Shown: piece by piece, positions 1-8,719 of the stretch
Numbering within the stretch: the first letter of the stretch is position 1
Layout of the letters: each line of letters starts with the position of its first letter
Assembly: GCA_934728355.1 (NCBI GenBank)
Contig: CAKVEA010000004.1
Location: 1 to 64,000, forward strand
DNA length: 64,000 bases
Direction of reading: 5' to 3'
Source of the DNA: an uncultured Eubacteriales bacterium
GTDB lineage: Bacteria > Bacillota > Clostridia > Oscillospirales > Acutalibacteraceae
Program-made: the position numbers and the translations under genes
Notes under the pieces: generated by a model
The model's input: only the letters and a program-made list of their open reading frames with translations
What the model was told of the DNA's origin: nothing
Database searches by the model: none

Positions 1-541
1 ATAAAGATATAGATTTTGCCAAAGAAGAAATATTTCCGTTTGCTTCTTTTACGGCAACTATGTTTTGATGTTTTGAAAGCTCCAGATATGTTTCAGGTGC
101 AATGTTTACTCCTGTTCTTGACGGAACATTATATAAAATTATAGGGCAAGAAACTCTATCGGCTATGTGAAGGTAGTGTTTAATAAGTCCACTTTGAGAA
201 GTTTTATTATAGTAAGGAGTAACTATTAAAAGGCCATCTGCTCCGAGTGATTCGGCTTCTTTCGAAAGTTCTAAAGCTGTACTTGTATTGTTGCTTCCGC
301 TTCCTGCAATAACAGGTATTCTACTGTTTACTTTTTTTATTGTAAACTCAATTACTTTTTTATGTTCACTTTGAGAAAGTGTAGCTGATTCTCCTGTCGT
401 ACCGCAAGAAATAATTGCATCGGTTTTATTTTCTATTTGAAATTCTATTAATTTTTCAAGTGTTTCATAATCTACACTGCCATCATTTTTCATTGGAGTT
501 ATAAGTGCAACTCCTGCACCTTTGAATATAGTTTTTTTCAT
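1..541 (-). CDS. dapA: 4-hydroxy-tetrahydrodipicolinate synthase, N-terminal part (cut by window edge)
   Basis: DapA condenses pyruvate with aspartate semialdehyde in the diaminopimelate/lysine pathway. About 180 N-terminal residues are visible, starting MKKTIFKGAGVALITPM. The substrate-binding motif CGTTGESATLS, the GSGSNNT motif, the catalytic tyrosine region (YNVPSRTGVN) and the Schiff-base lysine in AVKEANG are all present. The ATG at 541 is preceded by TAGGAGG, which overlaps the stop of asd, so the two genes form a tight minus-strand operon with a 13-base gap, asd first. The C-terminal barrel half lies outside the window. Confidence 0.96.
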   Translation of the reverse strand, partial: MKKTIFKGAGVALITPMKNDGSVDYETLEKLIEFQIENKTDAIISCGTTGESATLSQSEHKKVIEFTIKKVNSRIPVIAGSGSNNTSTALELSKEAESLGADGLLIVTPYYNKTSQSGLIKHYLHIADRVSCPIILYNVPSRTGVNIAPETYLELSKHQNIVAVKEANGNISSLAKSISL

Positions 542-554
542 TTTAAATTTCCTC

Positions 555-1631
555 CTAAATATAGTTTTCTCTACAAAGCATTTCGGCGAGTAAAATTGCT
601 CCTCCTGCGGCACCTCTTACAGTGTTGTGACTCATACAGATAAACTTAATATCATATTGGGAATCTTCTCTGAGTCTGCCTACGGATATTCCCATTCCGT
701 TTTCAAGGTTTCTTTCTGAAAATATTTGAGGTCTGTCGTTTTCTTCGAAATATTTAATAAATTTTTTTGGGGAACTTGGTAAATTTATGCTTTTTTCATT
801 TGGCTTAAAAGTGTTCCATCGTGATAAAATTTCCTCTTTGGTTACTTTTTTTTCGAAGGACGCAAAAACTGCTGCAGTATGACCGTCTGTTACGGGAACT
901 CTTAAACATTGTGAGGTTATAATTGGCGATTTTGAGGGAACAATTTCTCCGTTTATTAAATTTCCCCATATTTTCAGTGGTTCTTTTTCTGTTTTTTCTT
1001 CTTCTCCGGGTATGTACGGTATAATATTATCAATCATCTCGGGCCAAGATTTAAAATCTTTTCCTGCCCCTGATATTGCTTGATATGTACATGCAAGAAC
1101 TGATTTTATTCCTAAATCATTAAGAGGAAAAAGAGCAGGTACAAAGCATTGTATAGAACAGTTTGATTTAACTGCTATAAATCCTTTTTTTGTGTTTAAT
1201 CTTTTTCTTTGAAATGGAATTACGTCTATATGATTTGCGTTTAGTTCTGGAATTATCATAGGAACATCTGGAATATTTCTGCAAGCACTGTTGTTTGAAA
1301 TTACGGGACATTCTAGTTTTGCATATTTTTCCTCTAATTCTTTTGTTTTTTCTTTTTCCATATTTACAGCACAAAAAACAAAGTCAACAGAACTTGCAAT
1401 CTTTTCAGCATCTTTTATTGCATCAAGGACAATCATGTTTTTAGTGATTTTATTAACCGCACCTTTTAAACAAGGTTTATTTTTAACTGCTTCCTCAAAG
1501 GTTTTTCCACAAGATTTTTCACTTGCAGCTAGGTATTTTATTTCAAACCAAGGGTGGTTTTCAAGAAGAATTATAAATTTTTGACCTACCGTTCCGGTAG
1601 CACCTATTATTCCAACACTATACTTTTTCAT
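555..1631 (-). CDS. asd: Aspartate-semialdehyde dehydrogenase, archaeal/fungal-like type
   Basis: This enzyme reduces aspartyl phosphate to aspartate semialdehyde, the substrate of the DapA encoded just downstream. The NADP-binding loop GATGTVG is at residues 10-16, the catalytic cysteine is Cys158 in SNCSIQC, and the substrate-side histidine lies in VTDGHTAAVF. At 358 residues, with the block LLENHPWFEIKYLAASEKS, it resembles the class known from archaea and fungi rather than the classical bacterial Asd; this class does occur in some Clostridia. No clear Shine-Dalgarno precedes the ATG at 1631, and an in-frame stop shortly upstream rules out an earlier start. A short ORF with a good ribosome-binding site lies just upstream. 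Confidence 0.93.
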   Translation of the reverse strand: MKKYSVGIIGATGTVGQKFIILLENHPWFEIKYLAASEKSCGKTFEEAVKNKPCLKGAVNKITKNMIVLDAIKDAEKIASSVDFVFCAVNMEKEKTKELEEKYAKLECPVISNNSACRNIPDVPMIIPELNANHIDVIPFQRKRLNTKKGFIAVKSNCSIQCFVPALFPLNDLGIKSVLACTYQAISGAGKDFKSWPEMIDNIIPYIPGEEEKTEKEPLKIWGNLINGEIVPSKSPIITSQCLRVPVTDGHTAAVFASFEKKVTKEEILSRWNTFKPNEKSINLPSSPKKFIKYFEENDRPQIFSERNLENGMGISVGRLREDSQYDIKFICMSHNTVRGAAGGAILLAEMLCRENYI

Positions 1632-1660
1632 AAAATCTTGAGCTTATGATTTACTAATTC

Positions 1661-1702
1661 TTACTTCTGATTGTATGATATGAATAAAATCATTATGCTC
1701 AT
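1661..1702 (-). CDS. Possible 13-residue leader peptide upstream of asd
   Basis: On the minus strand an ATG at 1702 follows the Shine-Dalgarno-like AGGCGGTG and opens a 13-codon frame (MSIMILFISYNQK) ending 29 bases before the asd start. The asd start itself lacks a good ribosome-binding site, so translational coupling or an attenuation role is conceivable. The peptide has a single Lys codon, so a classical lysine attenuator is not supported. It could equally be a chance ORF. Confidence 0.25.
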   Translation of the reverse strand: MSIMILFISYNQK

Positions 1703-1854
1703 TTCACCGCCTTTTATTTATATTGATATTTTTATTTATATTAAGCAGTTTGAATTTTATTTTGCTGCTCTAAAGGTTTATAATACCATTGTATTTAAAA
1801 ATATGTCAATTTGATTATTATATCAATTAACAAAATCATAAATAAGGAGAAAAA

Positions 1855-2916
1855 ATGGAAAAAGACGTTATAAAATTAGACAAGAAAAGCGATTTTTATT
1901 ATTATTTACCTGAGAATTTAATTGCTCAAACACCAATTGAAAAGAGAGATTCTTCAAGACTTATGGTTTTAGATAAATCAAGTGGAAAGATTATCCATGA
2001 GCATTTTTACAATTTGATTGACCATCTGAAGGAAGGAGATTGTTTAATACTTAATGACTCGAAAGTTTTGCCTGCAAGAATTTTTGGTGAAAATGAAAGC
2101 ACGGGTTATATAGTTGAGTTTCTTCTTTTAAAGCAAAAAGGGGTAGGGGTATGGGAATGTTTGGTTAAACCCGGGAAAAAAGCAAAGATAGGATTTAAAT
2201 TTTTATTTAAGGATGAAAACAAGAAAATTGTTTTAGAGGCTGAAATAAAAGATATTTTAGAAGATGGAAACCGAATAATAGAATTTAAAAACAAAAATGA
2301 TTTTTTTGCCAGACTTGAAAAAATAGGGCAAATGCCATTGCCTCCATACATAAAAGAAAAGCTTAAAGATAAGTCGAGGTATCAAACAGTTTATGCGAAA
2401 GATTTGGGTTCGGCGGCAGCTCCGACTGCAGGGCTTCATTTTACTCAGGAATTACTTGAAAAGTTAAAACAAAAAGGAATCAATATAGGTTATGTTACAC
2501 TTCATGTAGGACTCGGAACTTTTAGACCTGTTAAAGAAGAAAATATAGAGAATCACAAAATGCATTCGGAGTATTTCGAATGTTCTGAGCAAACTGCAAT
2601 GTTAATAGAGAAAACAAAAAGTTCTGGCGGACGCGTAATATGTGTCGGAACAACAAGTTGCAGAGTTATTGAGTCAATTTATAAAAATTTTGGAAAAATC
2701 AAACCTTGCAGTATGTCAACTGACATATTCATAAAGCCTGGTCATAAATTTGGAATAATGGACGGACTTATAACGAATTTTCATCTTCCTGAAAGTACAC
2801 TTATAATACTTGTATGTGCTTTTGCGGGATATAAAAATACTATGAATGCATATAAAGAAGCTGTTCAAAAAGAGTATAGATTTTTCAGCTTCGGGGATGC
2901 TATGATGATAATATAA
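1855..2916 (+). CDS. queA: S-adenosylmethionine:tRNA ribosyltransferase-isomerase
   Basis: QueA transfers the ribosyl part of S-adenosylmethionine to preQ1 at tRNA position 34, giving epoxyqueuosine. At 353 residues it has the family hallmarks: YLPENLIAQTPIEKRDSSRLMVLD near the N-terminus (in two adjoining parts), NDSKVLPARIFG, the AAPTAGLHFT block around residue 190, HVGLGTFRPV, and a C-terminal TNFHLPESTLIILVCAF. The ATG at 1855 follows AAGGAGA at good spacing and gives an N-terminal extension of about eight residues relative to many homologues. No tgt or other queuosine gene is adjacent. An rpsB promoter begins eight bases after its stop. Confidence 0.96.
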   Translation: MEKDVIKLDKKSDFYYYLPENLIAQTPIEKRDSSRLMVLDKSSGKIIHEHFYNLIDHLKEGDCLILNDSKVLPARIFGENESTGYIVEFLLLKQKGVGVWECLVKPGKKAKIGFKFLFKDENKKIVLEAEIKDILEDGNRIIEFKNKNDFFARLEKIGQMPLPPYIKEKLKDKSRYQTVYAKDLGSAAAPTAGLHFTQELLEKLKQKGINIGYVTLHVGLGTFRPVKEENIENHKMHSEYFECSEQTAMLIEKTKSSGGRVICVGTTSCRVIESIYKNFGKIKPCSMSTDIFIKPGHKFGIMDGLITNFHLPESTLIILVCAFAGYKNTMNAYKEAVQKEYRFFSFGDAMMII

Positions 2917-2924
2917 AAAAAGTC

Positions 2925-2953
2925 TTGAAAAAGATTTTTTCGTATGCTATAAT
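2925..2953 (+). promoter_or_regulatory. Sigma-A promoter for rpsB-tsf
   Basis: TTGAAA at 2925-2930 and TATAAT at 2948-2953 are separated by exactly 17 bases, near-consensus for the housekeeping sigma factor. Transcription would begin around 2960, leaving a leader of about 90 nucleotides before rpsB. Confidence 0.85.
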
Positions 2954-2971
2954 TAGCTGTCAGATTACACA

Positions 2972-3024
2972 CGTCGATTAAAAGGTACTTGGTGGCTTAA
3001 CCATAGGAGCTTTAATTTTCGACG
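2972..3024 (+). promoter_or_regulatory. Structured 5' leader of rpsB (candidate S2 autoregulatory element)
   Basis: CGTCGA (2972-2977) can pair with TCGACG (3019-3024), and TTAAA (2978-2982) with TTTAA (3011-3015) across a 3' bulge of three T. Inside, TGGT (2990-2993) can pair with ACCA (3000-3003). The rpsB Shine-Dalgarno region starts directly after the outer stem. Autogenous control of rpsB by S2 through the leader is known in other bacteria; that this element does so is inference from structure and position. Confidence 0.5.
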
Positions 3025-3049
3025 GAGGAAAAACCAAGGAGGAAAATTT

Positions 3050-3829
3050 ATGTCAGTAGTATCAATGAAACAACTTTTAGAAGCAGGAGTTCATTTTGGA
3101 CACCAAACACGTAGGTGGAATCCGAAAATGTCTAAGTATATTTTTACTCAGCGTAACGGAATTCACATTATTGACCTTCAAAAAACCGTTAGAAAGCTTG
3201 ATGAGGCTTATAATTTTGTAAGACAAGTTGCAGAAGAAGGAAAAAGCATTTTGTTTGTCGGAACCAAAAAGCAAGCTCAAGAATCTGTTAAATCAGAAGC
3301 TATAAGATCAGGTTCTTGCTATGTTAATGCAAGATGGCTCGGAGGAATGCTTACAAACTTCACAACTATTCGTAAAAGGGTTAACAGATTAAATCAATTA
3401 AGAGTAATGGAAAAAGACGGAACTTTCGATTTACTTCCTAAAAAAGAAGTCATTAAATTGCGTCTTGAAATAGAGAAATTGGAGAAATTTCTCGGCGGTG
3501 TTAAAGAAATGAAAAATCTTCCCGGAGCTTTGTTTGTTGTAGATCCTAAAAAAGAAAAGATTGCTGTTTCCGAAGCCAAAAAACTTGGTATTCCGGTTGT
3601 TGCAGTTGTAGATACAAACTGTGATCCAGATACAGTGGATTATGTTATTCCTGGAAATGACGATGCTATAAGAGCCGTTAAACTTATCAGCTCAGCTATA
3701 GCAGATGCAGTTCTTGAAGCAAAAGAAGGCGAAACAGGAAGTCTTTCAGAAGAACTTTCAGCCGACAAAGATTTGGAAAACGAAATTTTAAATATGAGTT
3801 CTGATGACGAAAACAGTGCAGAAAGATAA
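3050..3829 (+). CDS. rpsB: 30S ribosomal protein S2 (uS2)
   Basis: S2 binds at the head-body junction of the small subunit. The 259-residue product starts MSVVSMKQLLEAGVHFGHQ and carries the conserved RRWNPKMSKYIF, WLGGMLTNF, GALFVVD and DTNCDPD blocks. It ends in an acidic tail (about residues 225-259), longer than the roughly 230-residue core of S2. The ATG follows AAGGAGG. It is cotranscribed with tsf, 43 bases downstream, the usual pairing. Confidence 0.98.
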   Translation: MSVVSMKQLLEAGVHFGHQTRRWNPKMSKYIFTQRNGIHIIDLQKTVRKLDEAYNFVRQVAEEGKSILFVGTKKQAQESVKSEAIRSGSCYVNARWLGGMLTNFTTIRKRVNRLNQLRVMEKDGTFDLLPKKEVIKLRLEIEKLEKFLGGVKEMKNLPGALFVVDPKKEKIAVSEAKKLGIPVVAVVDTNCDPDTVDYVIPGNDDAIRAVKLISSAIADAVLEAKEGETGSLSEELSADKDLENEILNMSSDDENSAER

Positions 3830-3872
3830 TAGTTTTTGACAAATCACTTAAGAATTATAGGAGGAATAGTTT

Positions 3873-4787
3873 ATGAGTTTTACCGCTAAAGATGTTAAAG
3901 AGCTTAGAGAAAAAACTGGTTGCGGAATGATGGATTGTAAGAAAGCTCTCACTTCTTCGAATGGAGATATGCAAGCAGCAATAGACTTTTTAAGAGAAAA
4001 AGGATTAGCAGCAGCAACTAAAAAATCTTCAAGGATTGCAGCCGAAGGTCTTGCAATGGCTTATACAAATGAGGACAGTTCTTTAGGTGTAGCAATAGAA
4101 GTAAATTCTGAAACGGATTTTGTTGCTAAAAATGCAGAATTTCAAGCATTTGTTAAACTTTGCGGAGAAACTGTTATGAAGGAAAATCCGTCATCTGTTG
4201 AAGAACTTCTTGCTCTTAAAGATAAAGATGGAAAAACAATCGAAAATATTTTACAAGAGAAAATTTTAACTATCGGTGAAAATATTAAAATCAGACGTTT
4301 CAAACGTCTCGAAGGAGTAGTTTCGTCTTATGTTCATGCCGGCGGAAAAATAGGAGTTCTTGTTAAATTTGATTTAGCAGATGACAGTGTATCCAAAACA
4401 GAAGGTTTCCGTGTATTTGCAAAAGATATAGCAATGCAAATAGCAGCTGTAAATCCTCTCTATTTAAATAGAGAAGAAGTTCCTGAAGAGGTTCTTGATC
4501 ATGAAAAGAAAGTTTTGAAAGAACAAATTTTGAATAGTGGCTCACCTGAAAAGGTTGCAGATAAAATTCTCGAAGGAAAAATTGGAAAATACTATAAGGA
4601 AGTTTGCCTTCAAGAACAAATTTTTGTTAAAGACAGCCATTTAAGTATTTCTCAGTACACTGAGAAAGTTTCTAAAGAACTTGGAACAGAAATAAAAATA
4701 AATTCTTTTGTCAGATTTGAAAAAGGTCAAGGACTTGAGAAAAAAGAAGATAATTTCGCAGATGAAGTAGCAGGAATGATTAAATAG
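3873..4787 (+). CDS. tsf: Translation elongation factor Ts
   Basis: EF-Ts exchanges GDP for GTP on EF-Tu. The 304-residue product has the N-terminal UBA-like domain (VKELREKTGCGMMDCKKAL), the TDFVAKN signature at about residue 80, the core with SYVHAGGKIGVLV, and a C-terminal coiled module including VCLQEQIFVKD. The ATG follows AGGAGGAATAG. It is the second gene of the rpsB operon; 53 bases separate it from pgi. Confidence 0.98.
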   Translation: MSFTAKDVKELREKTGCGMMDCKKALTSSNGDMQAAIDFLREKGLAAATKKSSRIAAEGLAMAYTNEDSSLGVAIEVNSETDFVAKNAEFQAFVKLCGETVMKENPSSVEELLALKDKDGKTIENILQEKILTIGENIKIRRFKRLEGVVSSYVHAGGKIGVLVKFDLADDSVSKTEGFRVFAKDIAMQIAAVNPLYLNREEVPEEVLDHEKKVLKEQILNSGSPEKVADKILEGKIGKYYKEVCLQEQIFVKDSHLSISQYTEKVSKELGTEIKINSFVRFEKGQGLEKKEDNFADEVAGMIK

Positions 4788-4840
4788 TTTTTGACTTCAA
4801 GAAATGTTTTATTTTCTATTTTCGATTAAGGCGGCATTTG

Positions 4841-6124
4841 ATGATTAAACTAAACACAAAATATTTAGAAAATTTTATAAGTGAATCGGATTATTTGCTT
4901 TTTGAAAGTAAACTTGAAAATGCACATAAAAAACTTCATAACAATGTTGAAAATTCATTCGGTAAAGGTTGGCTTTATTTGCCTTCAAATTATAAATCCG
5001 AAGATTTGAAATTTATTTATGAAGCATCAGAAGAAATAAGAGAAAAATGCGATGTATTGATTGTTATCGGTATAGGAGGATCGTATTTGGGATCTAAGGC
5101 AGCCTTAGAGTTTTTAAGTCCCAAATATTACGGTTCACACATGAAAACTAAAGTAATGTTTGCAGGTAATAGTTTAAGCGCTTATGAAATTAGTAAAATA
5201 ATTGATGTTTGTAAATCTAAAGATGTTTGCTTAAACGTGATTTCTAAATCAGGCGGAACACTTGAGTGTGCTTTAACTTTTAGAATTTTAAGAGAAATTT
5301 TAGAAAGTAAATATGGTAAATCGGAAGCATCAAAAAGAATTTTTTGTACTACAGGCTTTAGTAAATTAAGTACACTCAAAAATCTTGCTTCCGAAAATAA
5401 GTATAGATTGTTGGAAATACCGCAGGACGTGGGAGGCCGCTACTCTGTTCTTACATCTGTTGGTTTATTGCCTCTTTGCGTTGCGGGAGTTGATATAAAA
5501 GAAATGATTTCGGGTGCTTTATCTGCACAAAAAGAGTATGAAAGTCTTAGTTTTGAAAATGAGTGTTATAAATATGCTTTGATTAGAAATATTTTATACT
5601 CTAAAGGAAAGAGCATTGAAATCATAGCGGGTTATGAGCCGAGCCTTAAATATTTTTTTGAATGGTGGAAGCAACTTTTCGGTGAAAGTGAAGGAAAAAA
5701 TAAAAAAGGGATTTTCCCTTCTTCTGTTGTATTTTCTTCTGATCTTCATTCTCTGGGTCAATTTATTCAGGAAGGAAATCCTATAATATTTGAAACAGTT
5801 CTTACTTTTAATAATCATTTTCATGATATAAGTATTACCAAAAATAAAAATGATTTAGATAATTTAAATTATTTATCAGGTAAAACTGTTGAATATGTGA
5901 ATTCCAAGGCTTTTGAAGGTACGATTCTTGCTCATATGCAAGGTGGTGTGCCGAACATCCATCTCGAGATAGATAGTATGGATGAATATAATTTGGGTTA
6001 CTTAATATATTTTTTTGAAAAAGCTTGTGCGATTTCAGCTTATATTTCAGGGGTAAATCCTTTTGATCAACCCGGTGTGGAAGCTTATAAAAAGAATATG
6101 TTTTCACTTTTAAAAAATCCGTAA
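4841..6124 (+). CDS. pgi: Glucose-6-phosphate isomerase
   Basis: This glycolytic enzyme interconverts glucose 6-phosphate and fructose 6-phosphate. The sugar-phosphate-binding GIGGSYLGSKAALEF, the SKSGGTLE motif, DVGGRYSVLTSVGLLPLCVAG and the C-terminal NPFDQPGVEAYKKNMF are present. At 427 residues it matches the short Firmicutes-type enzyme. The ATG at 4841 is preferred over an in-frame TTG three bases upstream because AAGGCGG sits about seven bases before the ATG. It follows tsf closely and may be read from the same promoter. Confidence 0.97.
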   Translation: MIKLNTKYLENFISESDYLLFESKLENAHKKLHNNVENSFGKGWLYLPSNYKSEDLKFIYEASEEIREKCDVLIVIGIGGSYLGSKAALEFLSPKYYGSHMKTKVMFAGNSLSAYEISKIIDVCKSKDVCLNVISKSGGTLECALTFRILREILESKYGKSEASKRIFCTTGFSKLSTLKNLASENKYRLLEIPQDVGGRYSVLTSVGLLPLCVAGVDIKEMISGALSAQKEYESLSFENECYKYALIRNILYSKGKSIEIIAGYEPSLKYFFEWWKQLFGESEGKNKKGIFPSSVVFSSDLHSLGQFIQEGNPIIFETVLTFNNHFHDISITKNKNDLDNLNYLSGKTVEYVNSKAFEGTILAHMQGGVPNIHLEIDSMDEYNLGYLIYFFEKACAISAYISGVNPFDQPGVEAYKKNMFSLLKNP

Positions 6125-6149
6125 AATATATAGTATATCAATGATATCC

Positions 6150-6178
6150 TTGACAAAAATGAGAAATTATTTTATAAT
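6150..6178 (+). promoter_or_regulatory. Sigma-A promoter for rpmF, with long leader
   Basis: TTGACA at 6150-6155 and TATAAT at 6173-6178 with a 17-base spacer form a perfect consensus promoter. About 155 transcribed bases precede rpmF; they hold a 9-bp hairpin at 6244-6264 (GCAAGATAA pairing with TTATTTTGC, one G-T pair) and no other gene. Confidence 0.85.
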
Positions 6179-6341
6179 TATCTAGCTTGGGTTAACCTAT
6201 GTTGAGCTTGAGTGTACCTAAATAAATAATTAAAAAAATCCATGCAAGATAAATTTTATTTTGCAGTGAGTTTTAAAATAAGATTTTCTCTTGAATTTTT
6301 ATTTGAGAATTTCTTTTGCTAAAGGAAAGTAGGTGTATATA

Positions 6342-6527
6342 ATGGCAATAGTACCTAAAAGAAAAACTTCTAAAGCTAGAAGAAATTCCAGACGTTCAAA
6401 TGTTTGGAAATTGGAAGCACCGGCACTCAGCCGTTGCGGAAAATGCGGAGGACTTAAACTGATTCATAGAGTTTGCAAAGGTTGTGGCTACTACAAAGAT
6501 AGAGAAGTCATAAAGAAGGAAGCATAG
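6342..6527 (+). CDS. rpmF: 50S ribosomal protein L32 (bL32), zinc-ribbon form
   Basis: The 61-residue product MAIVPKRKTSKARRNSRRS is a typical L32 N-terminus. Two CxxC pairs (CGKCGG and CKGCGYY) show it is the zinc-binding form. The ATG at 6342 is chosen because L32 proteins begin MA(V/I)PKRKTSK; an in-frame GTG nine bases earlier overlaps the ribosome-binding region. Its usual upstream partner, the DUF177 protein, is not here. Confidence 0.97.
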   Translation: MAIVPKRKTSKARRNSRRSNVWKLEAPALSRCGKCGGLKLIHRVCKGCGYYKDREVIKKEA

Positions 6528-6670
6528 TTTCAGTTTATAATTTAAGAATTTAGAGGAGGAGAAATCCTTCTCTATTTTCTTCAAGTGCTAATTATTTAAA
6601 GTTTAAAAAAATTCTTGAGTTTAACTTAATTATTTATATTTGAGTTTTGCTTATGGAAGGAATGATGCGA

Positions 6671-8011
6671 ATGTCAAAACCGGTGGTGGCTTTTGTTGGA
6701 AGGCCGAATGTTGGTAAGTCCACTCTTTTTAATAAATTAATCGGAAAAAGACTTTCAATTGTTGATGATATGCCTGGAGTTACACGTGATAGAGTTTATA
6801 GTAACTGCGAATGGCGAGGAAGAGAAATTTCTATGATTGATACCGGGGGTATTGAAAGTGGAAATGAAAATGATGTTATTTCAAAAGAAATTAAATCTCA
6901 AGCAGAAATTGCTATTGATATTGCAGACGTTATAGTTTTTGTAGTTGATGGGAAGTCAGGTTTAATTTCATCTGATGAAGAAGTGGGTCAAATACTTAAA
7001 AGATCGAAAAAACCTGTTATTGTTTGTGTGAATAAGCTTGACAATGTTGAAAGTGAAGAATTTGATTCTTATGAATTTTATAATTTGGGATTTCAAGATT
7101 TAGTAGGAGTTTCTTCATTGCATGGTCACGGAACAGGAGATTTATTGGATAAAATATTTGAGTATTTGCCTGATGAAAAAGAAAATGAAGAAAGTAATTT
7201 AATAAAAGTTGCTATTATAGGTAAGCCTAATGTCGGGAAGTCTTCACTTGTAAATTTCATTTCGGGAGCTAAAAGAAGTATAGTTTCAAATATTGCAGGT
7301 ACTACACGAGATGCAATTGACACTAGAATTTCAAATTCTTATGGATCTTATAATTTTATAGATACAGCAGGAATAAGAAGAAAAAGTAAAATAAATGAAA
7401 ATGTTGAAAAATATAGTGTTATTAGGGCTAAAATGGCTATTGAAAGATCCGATGTGTGCATAATTATGATTGATGCACAGGAAGGTCCTACAGAACAAGA
7501 CACAAAAGTTGCAGGTCTTGCTCATGAAGCCGGTAAAGCTTGCATTATACTGGTTAATAAATGGGATTTAGTTTCAAAAGAAACAAACACTTTAGAAAAT
7601 TATAAAAAAGAAATAAAAAGTAAATTTTTGTTTATGTCTTATGCGCCGATTTTATTTGTATCGGCAAAAACAGGTCAAAGGATAGATGAGATTTTTAATC
7701 TTATAAATGAAGTCAATGATTATAGTCATTTAAGAATTTCTACTGGAATTTTAAATGAATTTCTTGCCAGAGCGGTTGTTAAGACTCCTCCACCGTCTCA
7801 TAAAGGTAAGAGGTTAAAAATATACTATATGACTCAAGTAAGTTCTGCTCCGCCTACTTTTGTGTTTTTTGTTAACAAGGCAGAATTATTTCATTTTTCA
7901 TATAAACATTACTTGGAAAATAATTTAAGAACTACATTTGGCTTTATTGGAAATCCAATACATTTTGTTGTAAGAGAAAAGGGAGAAAGAAATTTTGAAC
8001 CTAAAATTTAG
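6671..8011 (+). CDS. der: Ribosome assembly GTPase Der (EngA)
   Basis: Der is a double GTPase for 50S subunit maturation. Two G domains are visible: GRPNVGKSTLFNKL with DTGGIE and NKLD in the first, and GKPNVGKSSLVNFI with DTAGIRR and NKWD in the second. A C-terminal KH-like domain contains the family motif RLKIYYMTQVSSAPPTFVFF. The start is placed at ATG 6671 (MSKPVVAFVGRPNVG), preceded by GGAAGGA; an in-frame TTG at 6647 and ATGs between would add up to eight unlikely residues. Product 446 residues. plsY follows directly. Confidence 0.97.
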   Translation: MSKPVVAFVGRPNVGKSTLFNKLIGKRLSIVDDMPGVTRDRVYSNCEWRGREISMIDTGGIESGNENDVISKEIKSQAEIAIDIADVIVFVVDGKSGLISSDEEVGQILKRSKKPVIVCVNKLDNVESEEFDSYEFYNLGFQDLVGVSSLHGHGTGDLLDKIFEYLPDEKENEESNLIKVAIIGKPNVGKSSLVNFISGAKRSIVSNIAGTTRDAIDTRISNSYGSYNFIDTAGIRRKSKINENVEKYSVIRAKMAIERSDVCIIMIDAQEGPTEQDTKVAGLAHEAGKACIILVNKWDLVSKETNTLENYKKEIKSKFLFMSYAPILFVSAKTGQRIDEIFNLINEVNDYSHLRISTGILNEFLARAVVKTPPPSHKGKRLKIYYMTQVSSAPPTFVFFVNKAELFHFSYKHYLENNLRTTFGFIGNPIHFVVREKGERNFEPKI

Positions 8012-8034
8012 CAAAAAAGGAGAATAAGTTTGTA

Positions 8035-8718
8035 ATGGAGTTTGTATTAAGTTGTTTTCTTCCAATAGCAGCAACATTTATTATTTCTTATCTTATAGGT
8101 GCGGTGAATTCTTCTCTTGTAGTTACAAAAGTTTTAAATATTGACAAAGATATCAGAAATTTGGGAAGCGGAAATGCAGGATTTACAAATGCACTTAGAA
8201 CGGTTGGTAAAAAAGTTGCAATTTTAGCTTTTATAGGCGACTTTACAAAAGGTGTCTTAGCGGTATGGATTGGAATAAAAATTGCATCAATGATGTATGT
8301 TCCTGAAAATTCATTTTTGATTTTAAAATTTTTTGCATATACTGCTTCTTTAGGATGTATTTTAGGTCATATTTATCCTTGTTTCTTTAAATTTAAAGGC
8401 GGAAAGGGAATATTAACTGCATGGGCTAGCTCTCTTCTTATTGATGTTAGAGTATTTTTTATAATAATAAGTGTATTTTTGATTGTATTTATTTTTTCAA
8501 AAATTATTTCTCTTGCTTCAATTTTTGCTGCTGTAAGTTATCCTATATCAACTTTTCTTGTATGCTTTTTTTCAAAATGTTCTGGTGAAGAAATTTTAAT
8601 TTCAACTTTATTTACGTTTATAATGGCGACAGTAGTTCTTGCAAAACACAAAAGCAATATCATTAGAATTTTAAATGGTACCGAAAAGAAAATTACTATA
8701 GGTAAGGTGAATAATTAA
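8035..8718 (+). CDS. plsY: Glycerol-3-phosphate acyltransferase PlsY
   Basis: This integral membrane enzyme transfers acyl groups from acyl-phosphate to glycerol 3-phosphate, the first step of phospholipid synthesis. The 227-residue product has several hydrophobic segments and the three PlsY motifs: GSGNAGFTNALRTVGK near residue 45, GHIYPCFFKFKGGKG near residue 115, and a C-terminal AKHKSNI. It lies 23 bases after der and two bases before the next gene, so it is in the same transcription unit; der-plsY pairing is common in Firmicutes. Confidence 0.95.
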   Translation: MEFVLSCFLPIAATFIISYLIGAVNSSLVVTKVLNIDKDIRNLGSGNAGFTNALRTVGKKVAILAFIGDFTKGVLAVWIGIKIASMMYVPENSFLILKFFAYTASLGCILGHIYPCFFKFKGGKGILTAWASSLLIDVRVFFIIISVFLIVFIFSKIISLASIFAAVSYPISTFLVCFFSKCSGEEILISTLFTFIMATVVLAKHKSNIIRILNGTEKKITIGKVNN

Positions 8719-8719
8719 A

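Noticed and set aside
1632..1854. Lysine riboswitch upstream of asd-dapA
   Set aside because: The gap is AT-rich and too poor in conserved purine blocks and stems for a lysine riboswitch.
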